From Labrys wisconsinensis (GTDB lineage: Bacteria > Pseudomonadota > Alphaproteobacteria > Rhizobiales > Labraceae), in NCBI RefSeq assembly GCF_030814995.1, contig NZ_JAUSVX010000012.1:186001-250000 (forward strand): a stretch of DNA of 64,000 nucleotides. Direction: 5' to 3'. Positions 36,305 to 45,617 of the stretch are shown one piece after another; the first letter of the stretch is position 1, and the number at the start of each line of letters is the position of its first letter. The notes below the pieces were generated by a model that searched no databases, was not told the DNA's origin, and was given only the letters and a program-made list of their open reading frames with translations. The position numbers and the translations under genes are program-made.

Positions 36305-36951
36305 GCCCCGCCCCGCTCGGCCGAGAGCTGCGCGATGGTGGCGCGCAGCGTCTCCATGCCGAAGCCGGTGCGGCTGGACGTGGCCAGCACCTCGGGAAAG
36401 GCCGCCGGGCGGCGGGCGATGCGCTGCGCCGTGTCGGCGATGCGCGCGGCGAGGTCGGCCGGCTTCACCTCGTCGACCTTGGTCAGCACGATCTGGTAGA
36501 CGACGGCGGCCTCGTCGAGGGTCTTGAGCACGGCGTCGTCCGTGGCCTTGAGGCCATGGCGGGCATCCACCAGCACGAAGACGCGGGCGAGGTTGACCCG
36601 TCCCCTGAGATAGTCGTGGATCAGCCGGGTCCAGGCCTTCACCTTCTTGTCCGCGACCTTGGCGTAGCCGTAGCCGGGCATGTCGACCATGCGCAGGCTG
36701 CCGGTGGATGCGAAGAAGATCAGCTCCTGCGTCCGTCCCGGCGTGTGGGAGGTGCGCGCGAGGGCGTTGCGGCCGGTCAGGGCGTTGATCAGGCTGGACT
36801 TGCCGACATTGGAGCGCCCGGCGAGGGCGATCTCGACGCCCTCGGCCGGCGGCAGGCCGTCGAGGCTCGCGGCCGCCCAGGCGAAGTCCCACGGCGCGGC
36901 GAACAGGCGGCGCCCGGCTTCGGCGAAGGCGGGCGCGGTCGTTTCACTCAT
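36301..36951 (-). CDS. engB: Ribosome biogenesis GTP-binding protein EngB (YsxC/YihA)
   Basis: A 216-residue GTPase needed for 50S subunit assembly. The G motifs are GRSNVGKSSLINALTG (G1), ARTSHTPGRTQ (G2), DMPGYGYAKV (G3), LTKVDE (G4) and a late SSRTGFG (G5). About 25 N-terminal residues precede the domain. It starts 7 bp after yidC and overlaps the DUF423 gene. Confidence 0.96.
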   Translation of the reverse strand: MSETTAPAFAEAGRRLFAAPWDFAWAAASLDGLPPAEGVEIALAGRSNVGKSSLINALTGRNALARTSHTPGRTQELIFFASTGSLRMVDMPGYGYAKVADKKVKAWTRLIHDYLRGRVNLARVFVLVDARHGLKATDDAVLKTLDEAAVVYQIVLTKVDEVKPADLAARIADTAQRIARRPAAFPEVLATSSRTGFGMETLRATIAQLSAERGGA

Positions 36952-36958
36952 GTCGTCG

Positions 36959-38797
36959 TCAGGCCTTGGCTTTCTTGACGAAGAGCCCCTTGAGGTTGTC
37001 CCACAATTCGATCTTCACGCCGTTCTTCTTCATGATCAGGCTCTGCTGCAGGATCGTCAGCGTGTTGTTCCAGGTCCAGTAGATGACCAGGCCGACCGGG
37101 AACGAGCCGAGCATGAAGGTGAAGATCAGCGGCATCCAGCGGAACAGCGAGGCCTGGACCGGATCGGCCGGCGCCGGGTTGAGCTGCATCTGCAGGAACA
37201 TGGTGACGCCCATGATGAGCGGCCAGGCGCCGAGCATCAGGAACAGCGGCGGCGACCAGGGGATCAGGCCGAACAGGTTGAAGATCGTGGTCGGATCGGG
37301 CGCCGAAAGGTCGTGGATCCAGCCGAAGAAGGGCTGGTGGCGCATCTCGATGGTGATGAACAGCACCTTGTAGAGCGCGAAGAACACCGGGATCTGCAGC
37401 AGCACCGGCACGCAGCCGGAGACCGGGTTGATGCGCTCGCGCTTGTAGAGCTCCATCATCGCCTGCTGCTGCTTCATCTTGTCGTCGGCGAAGCGCTCGC
37501 GGATGGCGGTCATCTCCGGCTGCACCTTCTTCATCTTCGCCATCGACTCGTAGGACTTGTTGGCGAGGGGGAAGAACAGCAGCTTCAGGAGCAGCGTGAC
37601 GATCAGGATCGAGATGCCGAAATTGCCGGTAAAATGGTACAGCCAGTCGATCACGATGAACAGGTTCTTCGTGATGTAATAGAACCAGCCCCAGTCGATC
37701 AGGAGATCGAAGCGATCGGCTCCGATCGATTTCTCATAGCCGTCGATGAGGGCGACTTCCTTGGCGCCCGAGAAGAGCCGGGTGGAGACCTCAGCGCTGG
37801 CGCCCGGCGCCACGGTCTTGGACTCGAACAGGATATCGGTCTGATAGGTCTTGACGCCCTGGCCGTGCGACGACGTGAACTCGCCGGTATAGACGGCAGA
37901 CTGGTCGGGAATGAGCGCCGTCGCCCAATATTTGTCGGTAAAGCCAAGCCAGCCGGCCTTGACCCCCTTCCACGTCTGATCGGTTCCTTCCTTGTCGAAG
38001 GCGCTGTACTTGTACTCCTGCAACCGGTTTTCACCGAGGAAGCCGATCAAGCCCTCGTGCAGGATGTAGTAGCCGGCGACCGCCGGCGTGCCGTGGCGTG
38101 AAATCAGCGCATAGGGCGAGAGCTGAACGGCTGCCGCCCCCTTGTTCTCCACCGCGTCGGTGACGGTGAACATCTGACTGTCGTCGACGGCGATGGTGCG
38201 GTGGAAGAGGAGGCCGGCCCCGTTGTCCCATTCGAGCACCGTGGGCGAGGTCGGGGTGAGCGGACCGCTCGACTTCGCCGTCCAGACCGTGTCGGCGGCG
38301 GGCGTCTTCACCGCCGAGCCGGGCTGGGCCACCCAGCCGAAATCGGCGTAGTAGGGGCCCTGGTTCTCCAGGATGTCGTGATGGTTGGCCGGACGGATCG
38401 GCGAGCCCGACGGCGACAGGAGCACGATATTGGGCGACTTGGGATCGATGGTCTCGTGGTAGGTGCGCAGCGCCAGATCGTCGATGCGCCCGCCCTTGAG
38501 ATTGATCGAGCCGAGATAGCGCGGCGTGTCGATCGAAACGCGCGGCGTCGAGGCGACGACCTCGGCACGGGTGAGATTGGCGGTGGCGGCCGGAGCGCTG
38601 CCGGGAATGGCCGGCGCCTGGCCGGGCTTGACCTCGGCGGATTGCTGCGTCTGCTGCTGGGCGGCCTGCTGCGCCGCCTCGTGCTGGCGCTGCATCTGCG
38701 GCAGGCCGACGAAATACTGCCAGCCGATCAGCACGATCGCCGACAGGACGATCGCCAGCAGCATGTTCTTGTTGTCGACCTTGTTCTCGCCGTTCAT
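36959..38797 (-). CDS. yidC: Membrane protein insertase YidC
   Basis: A 612-residue insertase. An N-terminal membrane helix ([19 protein letters not shown]) is followed by a Gln/Ala-rich linker, the large periplasmic P1 domain (about 75-360) and the conserved five-helix core with [36 protein letters not shown] and [16 protein letters not shown]. It inserts proteins with or without SecYEG. Its ATG overlaps the rnpA stop by 4 bp; rpmH-rnpA-yidC is a conserved bacterial order. Confidence 0.97.
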   Translation of the reverse strand: MNGENKVDNKNMLLAIVLSAIVLIGWQYFVGLPQMQRQHEAAQQAAQQQTQQSAEVKPGQAPAIPGSAPAATANLTRAEVVASTPRVSIDTPRYLGSINLKGGRIDDLALRTYHETIDPKSPNIVLLSPSGSPIRPANHHDILENQGPYYADFGWVAQPGSAVKTPAADTVWTAKSSGPLTPTSPTVLEWDNGAGLLFHRTIAVDDSQMFTVTDAVENKGAAAVQLSPYALISRHGTPAVAGYYILHEGLIGFLGENRLQEYKYSAFDKEGTDQTWKGVKAGWLGFTDKYWATALIPDQSAVYTGEFTSSHGQGVKTYQTDILFESKTVAPGASAEVSTRLFSGAKEVALIDGYEKSIGADRFDLLIDWGWFYYITKNLFIVIDWLYHFTGNFGISILIVTLLLKLLFFPLANKSYESMAKMKKVQPEMTAIRERFADDKMKQQQAMMELYKRERINPVSGCVPVLLQIPVFFALYKVLFITIEMRHQPFFGWIHDLSAPDPTTIFNLFGLIPWSPPLFLMLGAWPLIMGVTMFLQMQLNPAPADPVQASLFRWMPLIFTFMLGSFPVGLVIYWTWNNTLTILQQSLIMKKNGVKIELWDNLKGLFVKKAKA

Positions 38798-39171
38798 GGT
38801 GCAGCCTCGTCGGCCGGTCGCCGCGCGCCGCGGCCGCCGGAGCGGTCCGAGTGCACACGGCCGAACGCCGTGGTCAAGTCGTTCAGGATCGTCGCGAAAG
38901 GCGCGTCGAGGGCGCTCTGCCGCCCGACCACCACATAGTCATAGCCCTCGCGCCCGTGAAGGGCGCCGATCCGCCGCAGGGCCTCGCGCAGACGCCGGCG
39001 GATGCGGTTACGCTCCACTGCGCCACCATTCTTCTTGGTGACGGTGAAGCCGGCCGCCGCCTCGCCGACCGGCTCGGGCCGGGCACGGGCCTGCAAGGTC
39101 AGCGTCGCGGCGTTCGCCTTGCGGCCGTCACGGACCCGAAGGAAATCCTGGCGTTTGCGCAGTCGCTGCAT
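38794..39171 (-). CDS. rnpA: Ribonuclease P protein component
   Basis: A 125-residue basic subunit that helps RNase P RNA process tRNA 5' ends. It starts [20 protein letters not shown], has the RNR motif in [17 protein letters not shown] and [12 protein letters not shown]. The frame continues 33 codons upstream, but the conserved RL(R/K)KRxDF start supports the ATG at 39169-39171. The arginine-rich tail ([12 protein letters not shown]) is a short extension. It lies 28 bp after rpmH. Confidence 0.95.
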   Translation of the reverse strand: MQRLRKRQDFLRVRDGRKANAATLTLQARARPEPVGEAAAGFTVTKKNGGAVERNRIRRRLREALRRIGALHGREGYDYVVVGRQSALDAPFATILNDLTTAFGRVHSDRSGGRGARRPADEAAP

Positions 39172-39199
39172 CGGAGGAACGGGGGGATGCCCGCCCTCC

Positions 39200-39334
39200 T
39201 CAGGCCGACAGGCGCTTGCGCCCCTGCGCACGCCGGGACGCGAGGACCTTGCGGCCGCCCTTGGTCGCAAGACGGGCGCGGAAGCCGTGGCGGCGCTTGC
39301 GGACGAGCTTGGAGGGTTGGTAGGTGCGTTTCAC
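39200..39334 (-). CDS. rpmH: 50S ribosomal protein L34
   Basis: A 44-residue basic ribosomal protein: [20 protein letters not shown], then [23 protein letters not shown]. The length and sequence are fully typical. The start is GTG at 39332-39334. It heads the rpmH-rnpA-yidC cluster and has a long leader upstream with a stable hairpin. Confidence 0.97.
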   Translation of the reverse strand: MKRTYQPSKLVRKRRHGFRARLATKGGRKVLASRRAQGRKRLSA

Positions 39335-39387
39335 GGGACTGTCTCCGCATTCGCGGCCGGATGCCGGGCGATCGAGTTGCAGGCCGT

Positions 39388-39420
39388 AGGGCGTGGGATC
39401 TTCGCCTCGATCCACGCCCT
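39388..39420 (-). other. Leader hairpin of rpmH
   Basis: The 320-bp gap between the rpmH start and the hrpB stop (39335-39654) holds no recognised gene. Within it, 39388-39400 (AGGGCGTGGGATC) and 39409-39420 (GATCCACGCCCT) form a 12-bp stem with one bulged base and an 8-nt loop. The hairpin is 54-86 bp upstream of the rpmH GTG and would be in its mRNA leader. No T-run follows, so a role in mRNA stability or ribosomal-protein feedback is only a guess. Confidence 0.5.
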
Positions 39421-39654
39421 CCGGCGAGTGTTGATGGTCCGCAAAATTCCCGAGCCTGCCCGTGGGCGCAGTTCGGAAATCCTGCATGGGGAATCGAGGC
39501 CCTCGAACACGAAAACCGCGCCGCGGGCAAAATGCACCGGGCGCGACCGAACCCAGAGGGCGGCGCCGAATTCGCCGGGCTTATGCGGGAAGACGGCCGG
39601 GAAGTCAATCGGACGCCGCGCCGGCGCCCCGCATTTCGACGGCATGGGCGTCCC

Positions 39655-42117
39655 TCACGTCCCGCGCGGCTTGGCCCGCGTGGTCGGCGCCGCAGCGAGC
39701 GGATCCTCCGGCCAGGGATGCTTGGGGTAGCGCCCCTTCATCTCGGTCCTGACCGCGGCATAGGACCCCTTCCAGAAGCCGGGCAGGTCGCGCGTCACCT
39801 GCACCGGCCGGTGTGCCGGCGACAGCAGGTGCAGCGTCAGCGCCACCGTGCCGCCGGCGATGGCGGGGTGGCGGGCGAGGCCGAACAGCTCCTGCACGCG
39901 CACGGAGACCGCCGGCCCGCCCTCGGCGCCGTAGTCGATGGCGAAATTCGAGCCGGTCGGCGCCTCGAAATGGGTCGGCGCCTCGGCGTCGAGCCGGCGG
40001 CGCAGCGACCAGGGCAGCAGCGTGGCCAGGGCGCCGTCCAGATCGTCGGCGCGGATATCCGCCAGGCTGCGGCGCCCGAGAAGGTGCGGCGCCAGCCAGT
40101 CCCGGGCGCCGGCAGCCAGGGCGGCATCGGAGAGATCGGGCCAGTCCTCTCCTTCGGCGGCGCGGAGGAAGGCTGCCCGCTCGCGCAGCTGGTCCTGTGC
40201 CCGCGTCCAGGGCAGGCGGGCGATGCCGAGCCGGGCGATGCCGGCGGCGAGCATCGCCGCGGCCTCCGCGTCGAGGGCGAGAGGCGCGGTGCGCTCGGCC
40301 AGCACCAGGCGCCGATAGCGCGTCACCGAGCGGGCGCGCAGGCCGGCCGAGGCCTCGTCGAACAGCGTCTCGGTCGCCGAGACCAGGCCGGGCAGCGCCT
40401 CGATCTCGCCGGCGGCGATCGGCGCGGCGAGCAGGATGCGGGCGGCCTGCGCCGAGCCGGCCACCTCGGCGACGACCAGGAAGGGCTCGCGCGCCAGGCG
40501 GTCGTGCGGCTCGAGGCCGGCGCCGCGGCCGTTCTCCATGGTGAAGGCCCCGGGCCGTCCGCGCGCCGCGGCGACCCGGTCGGGATAGGCGAGCGCCAGC
40601 ACGGCGCCGCTGCGCGCCGGATCGGTCGCGCCGCGCCGGCCGCCGGCGGCCCTCAGCCAGCCGGCGGCGAGGCGGCGCATGTCCTCGGCCCGCTTGCCGC
40701 GGTCGCGGCGGAAGCGCTCGACCCGCTCGGCGAGGTCGGTGCCCTCGCCCCCGAGCCCGCGCTCGGCCAGCACCGCGGCGATATCGGCGGCGAGGTCGCC
40801 CTCCCCGGCCGCGGCCGCCGCGACGACCATGCGGGCGAGGCGCGGCGGCAGGGCGAGGGCGGAGAGCCGCCGGCCCGCCTCGGTGAGCCGGCCGTCGCCG
40901 TCGATCGCCTCGATGTCGCGCAGCAGGGCGCGCGCCTCGGCGAGGGCGGGGCCCGGCGGCGGGTCGAGCCAGCGCAGGCGCAGCGGGTCGGGCACGCCCC
41001 AGGCGGCGCAGTCGATCATGAGCGGGCTGAGGTCGGCCGCCAGGATCTCCGGCTTGGCGAAGGGCTCGAGCGCGCCGGTCGCCGCCTCCTCCCACAGGCG
41101 GTAGCACACGCCCGGCTCGGTGCGGCCGGCGCGGCCGCGCCGCTGGTCGGCCGCCGCCCGCGACACGCGGACGGTCTCGAGCCGGGTGATGCCGATGTCG
41201 GGCTCGTAGCGCGGCACCCGCGCCAGGCCGGAATCGACCACCACGCGCACGCCCTCGATGGTGAGGCTGGTCTCCGCGATCGATGTCGCCAGCACGACCT
41301 TGCGCCGGCCGGCCGGCGCCGGCGCCACGGCACGGTCCTGCTCGCGCCCCTCCATGGCGCCGTAGAGCGGTGCGATGTCGACGGCGGGATCGCGGATGCG
41401 CTCGGCGAGGAGGCGCTCGCAGCGCAGGATCTCCCCCTGCCCCGGCAGGAAGACCAGGACGGAGCCGGCCTCTTCGACGAGGGCCCGCAGCACCGCGTCC
41501 GCCACTTCCTCCTCGATCCGCCGGCGCGGATCGCGGCCTCGATGGCGCGTCTCCACCGGAAAGGCCCGCCCCAGGCTCTCGACTACCGGCGCCTGCCCGA
41601 GCAGCGCCGCGACGCGCGCGCCGTCGAGGGTGGCGGACATCGGCAGGAGGCGCAGGTCCTCGCGCAGGCCCGCCTGGGCATCCAGGGCGAAGGCGAGGCC
41701 CTGGTCGGCATCGAGCGAGCGCTCGTGGAACTCGTCGAACAGCACGGCAGCGACGCCGTCGAGGCCGGGGTCATCGAGGATCATGCGGGAGAACACGCCC
41801 TCGGTGATCACCTCGACGCGGGTCCGGGCGGAGACGCGCGATTCGAGCCGCACGCGCAGGCCGACCGTTTCGCCGACGCGCTCGCCCAGCGTCGCCGCCA
41901 TGCGGGCGGCAGCGGCGCGCGCCGCCAGGCGCCGCGGCTCCAGCACCAGGATCCTGCGACCGTCCGCCCAGGGCTCGTCCATCAGCACCAGAGGCACCCG
42001 GGTGGTCTTGCCGGCGCCGGGCGGGGCGACCAGGACGGCGTTGGGGCCGGACTGTAGCGCCGCCGTGAGGTCGGCGAGGACGTCGTCGATGGGCAGGGCA
42101 TGGTCGAAGGCGCGCAT
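39655..42117 (-). CDS. hrpB: ATP-dependent RNA helicase HrpB
   Basis: An 820-residue DEAH-box helicase. Motif I VAPPGAGKTTRVPLV, motif II FDEFHERSLDADQ, motif III PMSATLDG, then VLATSIAETSLTIEGV and DQRRGRAGRTEPG (motif VI). HA2 and OB-like domains and the HrpB C-terminal domain (LPWSLRRRLDAEAPTHFEAP, FWKGSYAAVRTEMKGRYPKHPWPEDP) follow. The WPEDP ending is diagnostic. MRAFDHALPIDDVL at 42117 is the family start; upstream codons are not coding. Its cellular RNA substrate is unknown. Confidence 0.96.
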   Translation of the reverse strand: MRAFDHALPIDDVLADLTAALQSGPNAVLVAPPGAGKTTRVPLVLMDEPWADGRRILVLEPRRLAARAAAARMAATLGERVGETVGLRVRLESRVSARTRVEVITEGVFSRMILDDPGLDGVAAVLFDEFHERSLDADQGLAFALDAQAGLREDLRLLPMSATLDGARVAALLGQAPVVESLGRAFPVETRHRGRDPRRRIEEEVADAVLRALVEEAGSVLVFLPGQGEILRCERLLAERIRDPAVDIAPLYGAMEGREQDRAVAPAPAGRRKVVLATSIAETSLTIEGVRVVVDSGLARVPRYEPDIGITRLETVRVSRAAADQRRGRAGRTEPGVCYRLWEEAATGALEPFAKPEILAADLSPLMIDCAAWGVPDPLRLRWLDPPPGPALAEARALLRDIEAIDGDGRLTEAGRRLSALALPPRLARMVVAAAAAGEGDLAADIAAVLAERGLGGEGTDLAERVERFRRDRGKRAEDMRRLAAGWLRAAGGRRGATDPARSGAVLALAYPDRVAAARGRPGAFTMENGRGAGLEPHDRLAREPFLVVAEVAGSAQAARILLAAPIAAGEIEALPGLVSATETLFDEASAGLRARSVTRYRRLVLAERTAPLALDAEAAAMLAAGIARLGIARLPWTRAQDQLRERAAFLRAAEGEDWPDLSDAALAAGARDWLAPHLLGRRSLADIRADDLDGALATLLPWSLRRRLDAEAPTHFEAPTGSNFAIDYGAEGGPAVSVRVQELFGLARHPAIAGGTVALTLHLLSPAHRPVQVTRDLPGFWKGSYAAVRTEMKGRYPKHPWPEDPLAAAPTTRAKPRGT

Positions 42118-42277
42118 GGCGCCGATGTGGCCGAAGCCGCGCCGCCACGCAATGGGCGCCGGTGCATGGCGGGCAATTCGCAATTGCGGCAGCGTTGCTG
42201 CGATGCAACTATGCGGCGGCGCACTCGGCAGAGCCTCGCGGATCCGAACACGGTTCCGGCCCGCGGGACTCGGCCGA

Positions 42278-42307
42278 GACTCGGACAGTCTGCAGACTGT
42301 CCGAGTC
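42278..42307. repeat. 30-bp perfect palindrome with flanking partial copies
   Basis: GACTCGGACAGTCTG and its exact reverse complement abut at a CTGCAG centre. A 10-bp palindrome CTCGGCCGAG (42269-42278) touches its left end, and a degenerate half copy CTCGGACGGTCTGCAGA (42324-42340) follows 44 bp downstream of the corresponding bases. It is in the 250-bp gap between the divergent hrpB and parA genes. It may be an operator for a dimeric regulator or a member of an interspersed palindromic repeat family. Confidence 0.85.
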
Positions 42308-42367
42308 CACCCCGTGGGCGGAGCTCGGACGGTCTGCAGAGCCCCGCCGCGGCCAGGAAGACACCGA

Positions 42368-43006
42368 ATGTCCGGCCTCATCATCACCATCGCCCAGCAG
42401 AAGGGCGGCTCGGGCAAGACCACCATCGCCGCCCACCTCGCCGTGGCCTATGCGCTGCAGGGGCGCCGGGTCGCCCTGCTCGACGTCGACCCGCAGGGCA
42501 GCCTCGGCGAATGGTTCGAGAAGCGCGAGCACCGGCTCGGCGAGGGGCGGACGGGCCTGGAATTCCGCACCGCCAGCGGCTGGGGCGCTCGGCGGGAGGC
42601 CCGCAGCCTGGCGCGCGACCACGACGTGGTGCTGGTCGACACGCCGCCGAAATCCGACCTCGAAGCCGGCCCGGCGGTCGAGGCCGCCGATCTCGTGGCG
42701 ACGCCCGTGCAGCCCACGCCCGTCGACGTCTGGGCGACCAAGGCGACCCTCGCCATGATCGCCCGGGAGAAGGGGCGCGCGCTGCTGATTCTCAATCGCG
42801 TGCCGCCGCGCGCGGCCGTCACCGACGAGATGGTGCGGGCGGTCCTGGCCGAGGGCGCGGCGGCGCAGGCGCGCCTCGGCAACCGCGTCGCCTTCGCCCA
42901 GAGCATGGGCGAGGGCAGCACGGTCCAGGAGATCGCACCCGGCGGCAAGGGCGCCCAGGAAGTGGAGGCGCTGGCCCTGGAAGTGCTGCGCCACGCCGGC
43001 GGCTGA
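42368..43006 (+). CDS. Orphan ParA/MinD-family ATPase
   Basis: A 212-residue P-loop ATPase with the deviant Walker A motif QQKGGSGKTTIAAHLA, Walker A' LLDVDPQGSLGEWF and VLVDTPPKSD. These define ParA proteins that position DNA, chemoreceptors or other cargo. No parB, parS-like array or cargo gene is seen next to it. The ATG at 42368 is followed by SGLIITIAQQKGG, the family start; the frame is open far upstream without meaning. The single-domain length (~210) fits orphan ParAs of alphaproteobacteria. Confidence 0.9.
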   Translation: MSGLIITIAQQKGGSGKTTIAAHLAVAYALQGRRVALLDVDPQGSLGEWFEKREHRLGEGRTGLEFRTASGWGARREARSLARDHDVVLVDTPPKSDLEAGPAVEAADLVATPVQPTPVDVWATKATLAMIAREKGRALLILNRVPPRAAVTDEMVRAVLAEGAAAQARLGNRVAFAQSMGEGSTVQEIAPGGKGAQEVEALALEVLRHAGG

Positions 43007-43158
43007 CGTCCGGCAGGAACGCGCGGTCCGGCATGAGAAAATGCCGCGACAGCGGCGGCCGGCATGCGCTTTTGCTGGCCAGTGTGGCTTTTCTCCCATT
43101 TACGCGGCGGGCGGCGGACGAGCAAACTAAGGCCGGTTTGCTATGGAACGATGTCTCA

Positions 43159-44358
43159 ATGGAACGGCGTGCCTATGAAGCCCCGCTCGATCCGGCCTTG
43201 GCGGTGTCAGGTCTGCTGACACGGCTGGGGCTGTTTCTGCTCGTGGTCGCCGTCCCGGTGCTGGCCATGCTGTCGCGGCGGACGATCAGCGTGCTGGTGC
43301 CGATCGCCACCGTGCTCCTGATCCTGGCGGCAGCGCTGGACGGGCGTCTGGTCGCCGCCTTCGGCCGCTTCGGCCGCATGCTGGTGGCGCCGCCGGCGCT
43401 GGCCCTGGCCGCGCTGGTGCTGTGGGCCGCCATCACCATCCTGTGGACGCCGCGGCCGGGCCTGGCCTCCACGCGGCTGCTCGGCTCGGTGGTGATCATC
43501 GCCCTGTTCGCCGCCGCCGTCGCCTGCCTCAAGGACCGCGCCAAGCTCAGCGACGTGAACCTGATCCCGATCGGCGTCGCCATCGCCGCCGTGGCGCTCG
43601 CGGCGCTGTTCATGCCGCATTCGCCCTTCGCGGCCCTGATCGGGCCGGATTCGGACAGCCTCGAGAGCCAGCGCGCGGCGATGCTGCTCGCCCTGCTCGC
43701 CTGGCCGGCCATCGGCTCGCTCAACTCCAAGCACCGCCACTGGCAGGCGCTGGCGCTCGGGGCGAGCGTCGCCCTGGCGCTCTGGCTGGTGAACAACCTG
43801 GTGGTGGTCTTCGCCTTCCTGGCCGGGCTGCTGTTTTTCCTGCTGGCGATCTGGCGGCCGCGCAGCAGCGTGCTCGCGGCGGGATCCGCCACCCTGGCGC
43901 TGCTCCTGCTCGCGCCGTTCCTGAGCTGGCTCCTGGCCAATTACGGCGGGTTCCTGCTGCCGCGCGAGGGCGACAGCCTGGTCGCAGCCTGGCGCGACGT
44001 CACCTATTCCCTGCCTTCGCGCCTGTTGCTGGGCTTCGGCTTCGAATCCAGCGGCGCGCTGGCGCGCGGCACCACCGGCGTCGTGCTCGGCTCGCCGCGC
44101 AACGCGGCGCTGCAGGTCTGGCTAGAGCTCGGCATGGTCGGCGTGGCGCTCGCGGCCGTCGCCATCGGCGTGGTGTTCCACGCCATCGACCGGGTCGACG
44201 CCAAGGCGCAGCCGGCGGCGACCGCCGTGTGCGCCGTCACCGTGGTGATGATGTTCGCCGGCCTCGGCACCTGGCAGAGCTGGTGGGTCACCGCCGTCGG
44301 CCTCGCCGCCGTCTCGCTCGCCTTCGTCTCGCGGCGGGCCCAGCGCTCCTGGGAATGA
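43159..44358 (+). CDS. Polytopic membrane protein, O-antigen ligase-like
   Basis: A 399-residue inner-membrane protein with about ten hydrophobic helices. A longer external loop near residues 270-300 (NYGGFLLPREGDSLVAAWRDVTYSLPSRLLLGFGFESSG) resembles the Wzy_C loop of O-antigen ligases and polymerases, and NAALQVWLELGMVGVALA matches the helix that usually follows. So a role in cell-surface glycan ligation is likely but not proven. The ATG at 43159 is chosen; upstream in-frame codons run into the parA region. No glycosyltransferases flank it. Confidence 0.68.
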   Translation: MERRAYEAPLDPALAVSGLLTRLGLFLLVVAVPVLAMLSRRTISVLVPIATVLLILAAALDGRLVAAFGRFGRMLVAPPALALAALVLWAAITILWTPRPGLASTRLLGSVVIIALFAAAVACLKDRAKLSDVNLIPIGVAIAAVALAALFMPHSPFAALIGPDSDSLESQRAAMLLALLAWPAIGSLNSKHRHWQALALGASVALALWLVNNLVVVFAFLAGLLFFLLAIWRPRSSVLAAGSATLALLLLAPFLSWLLANYGGFLLPREGDSLVAAWRDVTYSLPSRLLLGFGFESSGALARGTTGVVLGSPRNAALQVWLELGMVGVALAAVAIGVVFHAIDRVDAKAQPAATAVCAVTVVMMFAGLGTWQSWWVTAVGLAAVSLAFVSRRAQRSWE

Positions 44359-44366
44359 GAACCGCC

Positions 44367-44392
44367 CAAGCAGGTTCTCCCGAACCTGCTTG
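44367..44392 (+). terminator. Hairpin downstream of O-antigen ligase-like gene
   Basis: CAAGCAGGTTC (44367-44377) and GAACCTGCTTG (44382-44392) form a perfect 11-bp stem with a TCCC loop, 8 bp after the stop codon. There is no T-run. It is followed at once by a larger structured element (44404-44472). Confidence 0.65.
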
Positions 44393-44403
44393 CATCCAGG
44401 AAT

Positions 44404-44472
44404 CTGAGCAGCATTGATTTTGCATTGGAAATGCAAAATCAATCGTGGCGAAAGCCACGAGACGCTGCTCAG
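44404..44472. other. Predicted three-way-junction structure between convergent genes
   Basis: Outer arms CTGAGCAGC (44404-44412) and GCTGCTCAG (44464-44472) enclose two side-by-side hairpins: a 13-bp AT-rich stem ATTGATTTTGCAT (44413-44425, loop TGGAA, partner 44431-44443) and a 6-bp stem CGTGGC/GCCACG (44444-44459) capped by GAAA, a GNRA tetraloop on the plus strand. All three stems are perfect. The right arm overlaps the stop codon of the convergent aminotransferase. It could be a bidirectional terminator, a stable 3' UTR or a repeat-family element. Confidence 0.75.
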
Positions 44473-45617
44473 CGGCGCAGACTGGTCATGCGGCCAAGCG
44501 CCGCATCCAGCGTCTCCGGGCGCTTGGCGAAGCACAGGCGCACCACCGAGCGGACGGCCGCCTCGGCATAGAAGGCCGAGACGGGAATCGCCGCGACGCC
44601 GTTCTCGGCGACGAGGCGGCGGCAGAAGGCGACGTCGTCCTCGCCGAAGCCGCTCGCGGCGAGATCGACGTTGAGGAAATAGGTGCCGGCGCTCGGCAGC
44701 ACCGCGAAGCCGGCGTCCGCCAGGCCGTGGGCCAGATGGTCGCGCGAGCGCTGCAGCTCCCGCCGCATGCCCTCGAAATAGGCGTCGTCCTTGCCGAGGC
44801 CATAGGCCACCGCGCTCTGCAGGTTCGGCGGCGTGGTGAACGTGAGGAACTGATGGGCCTTGGCCAGGGTGCGCATCAGCGCCGGCGCGGCCATGACGAA
44901 GCCGACTTTCCAGCCGGTGAGCGAGAAGATCTTGCCGGCCGAGCCGATCTTGACCGTGCGCTCGCGCATGCCGGGCAGGCCGATCAGCGGCCGGTGGCGG
45001 CGGCCGTCGAACAGCACGTGCTCCCAGACCTCGTCGCAGATCGCCACGGCATCGTGCCGTTCGCAGAAGCGGGCCAGCAAGGCGAGATCCTCGTCGGGAA
45101 AGACCGAGGCCGAGGGGTTGAGCGGGTTGTTGAACAGCACTGCCCGGGTGCGCGGCGAGAAGGCCTGCGCCAGCGCCGCCTCGCTGAGCCGCCAGTCCGG
45201 CGGCGCCAGCGTGACGAAGCGCGGCACGCCGCCGGCGCGGCGCACCAGCGGCAGATAGGCGTCGTACATCGGCTGGAGCAGCACCACCTCGTCGCCCGGC
45301 TCGATCAGGGCCATGAGCGCGCCGGCCAGGGCTTCCGTCGCGCCCGAGGTGACCATCACCTCGCGCTCGGCATCGAGGTCGAGGTCCTGGAAGCGCCGGT
45401 AATGGGCGGCGACCGCCCGGCGCAGGTCCGGCAGGCCCATCATCGGCGGATACTGGTTCCAGCCGGACAGCACCGCCTCGGCCGCCTTCTCGCGCACGTC
45501 CGGCGGACCGGGATCGTCGGGAAAGCCCTGGCCGAGATTGACCGCGCCGGTCTCGCGGGCGAGCTGCGACATCACTTCGAAGATGGTGGTCGGGAGATCG
45601 GCGAGGACGGAGTTCAT
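44469..45617 (-). CDS. PLP-dependent aminotransferase, class I/II (methionine/kynurenine-type)
   Basis: A 382-residue fold-type I aminotransferase. NLGQGFPDDPGPPDV, YPPMMGLPDLRRAVA, then NNPLNPSASVFPDEDL, CDEVWEHVLFDG and the PLP lysine in VKIGSAGKIFSLTGWKVG. The C-terminal arginine binding the carboxylate is in VRLCFAKRPE. The NxGQGFPD start is typical of YbdL-like methionine and kynurenine aminotransferases; the exact amino acid is uncertain. The ATG is at 45615-45617. It diverges from the FUSC gene and converges with the O-antigen ligase-like gene. Confidence 0.9.
   Translation of the reverse strand: MNSVLADLPTTIFEVMSQLARETGAVNLGQGFPDDPGPPDVREKAAEAVLSGWNQYPPMMGLPDLRRAVAAHYRRFQDLDLDAEREVMVTSGATEALAGALMALIEPGDEVVLLQPMYDAYLPLVRRAGGVPRFVTLAPPDWRLSEAALAQAFSPRTRAVLFNNPLNPSASVFPDEDLALLARFCERHDAVAICDEVWEHVLFDGRRHRPLIGLPGMRERTVKIGSAGKIFSLTGWKVGFVMAAPALMRTLAKAHQFLTFTTPPNLQSAVAYGLGKDDAYFEGMRRELQRSRDHLAHGLADAGFAVLPSAGTYFLNVDLAASGFGEDDVAFCRRLVAENGVAAIPVSAFYAEAAVRSVVRLCFAKRPETLDAALGRMTSLRR

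Noticed and set aside
41375-42367. In-frame extension upstream of the ParA start
   Set aside because: It overlaps hrpB in antisense and the intergenic palindrome; the ParA family starts at the MSGLIITIAQQKGG methionine.
43029-43046. Small hairpin CGGCAT/ATGCCG after parA as a terminator
   Set aside because: Only a 6-bp stem with no T-run; too weak to list as a feature.
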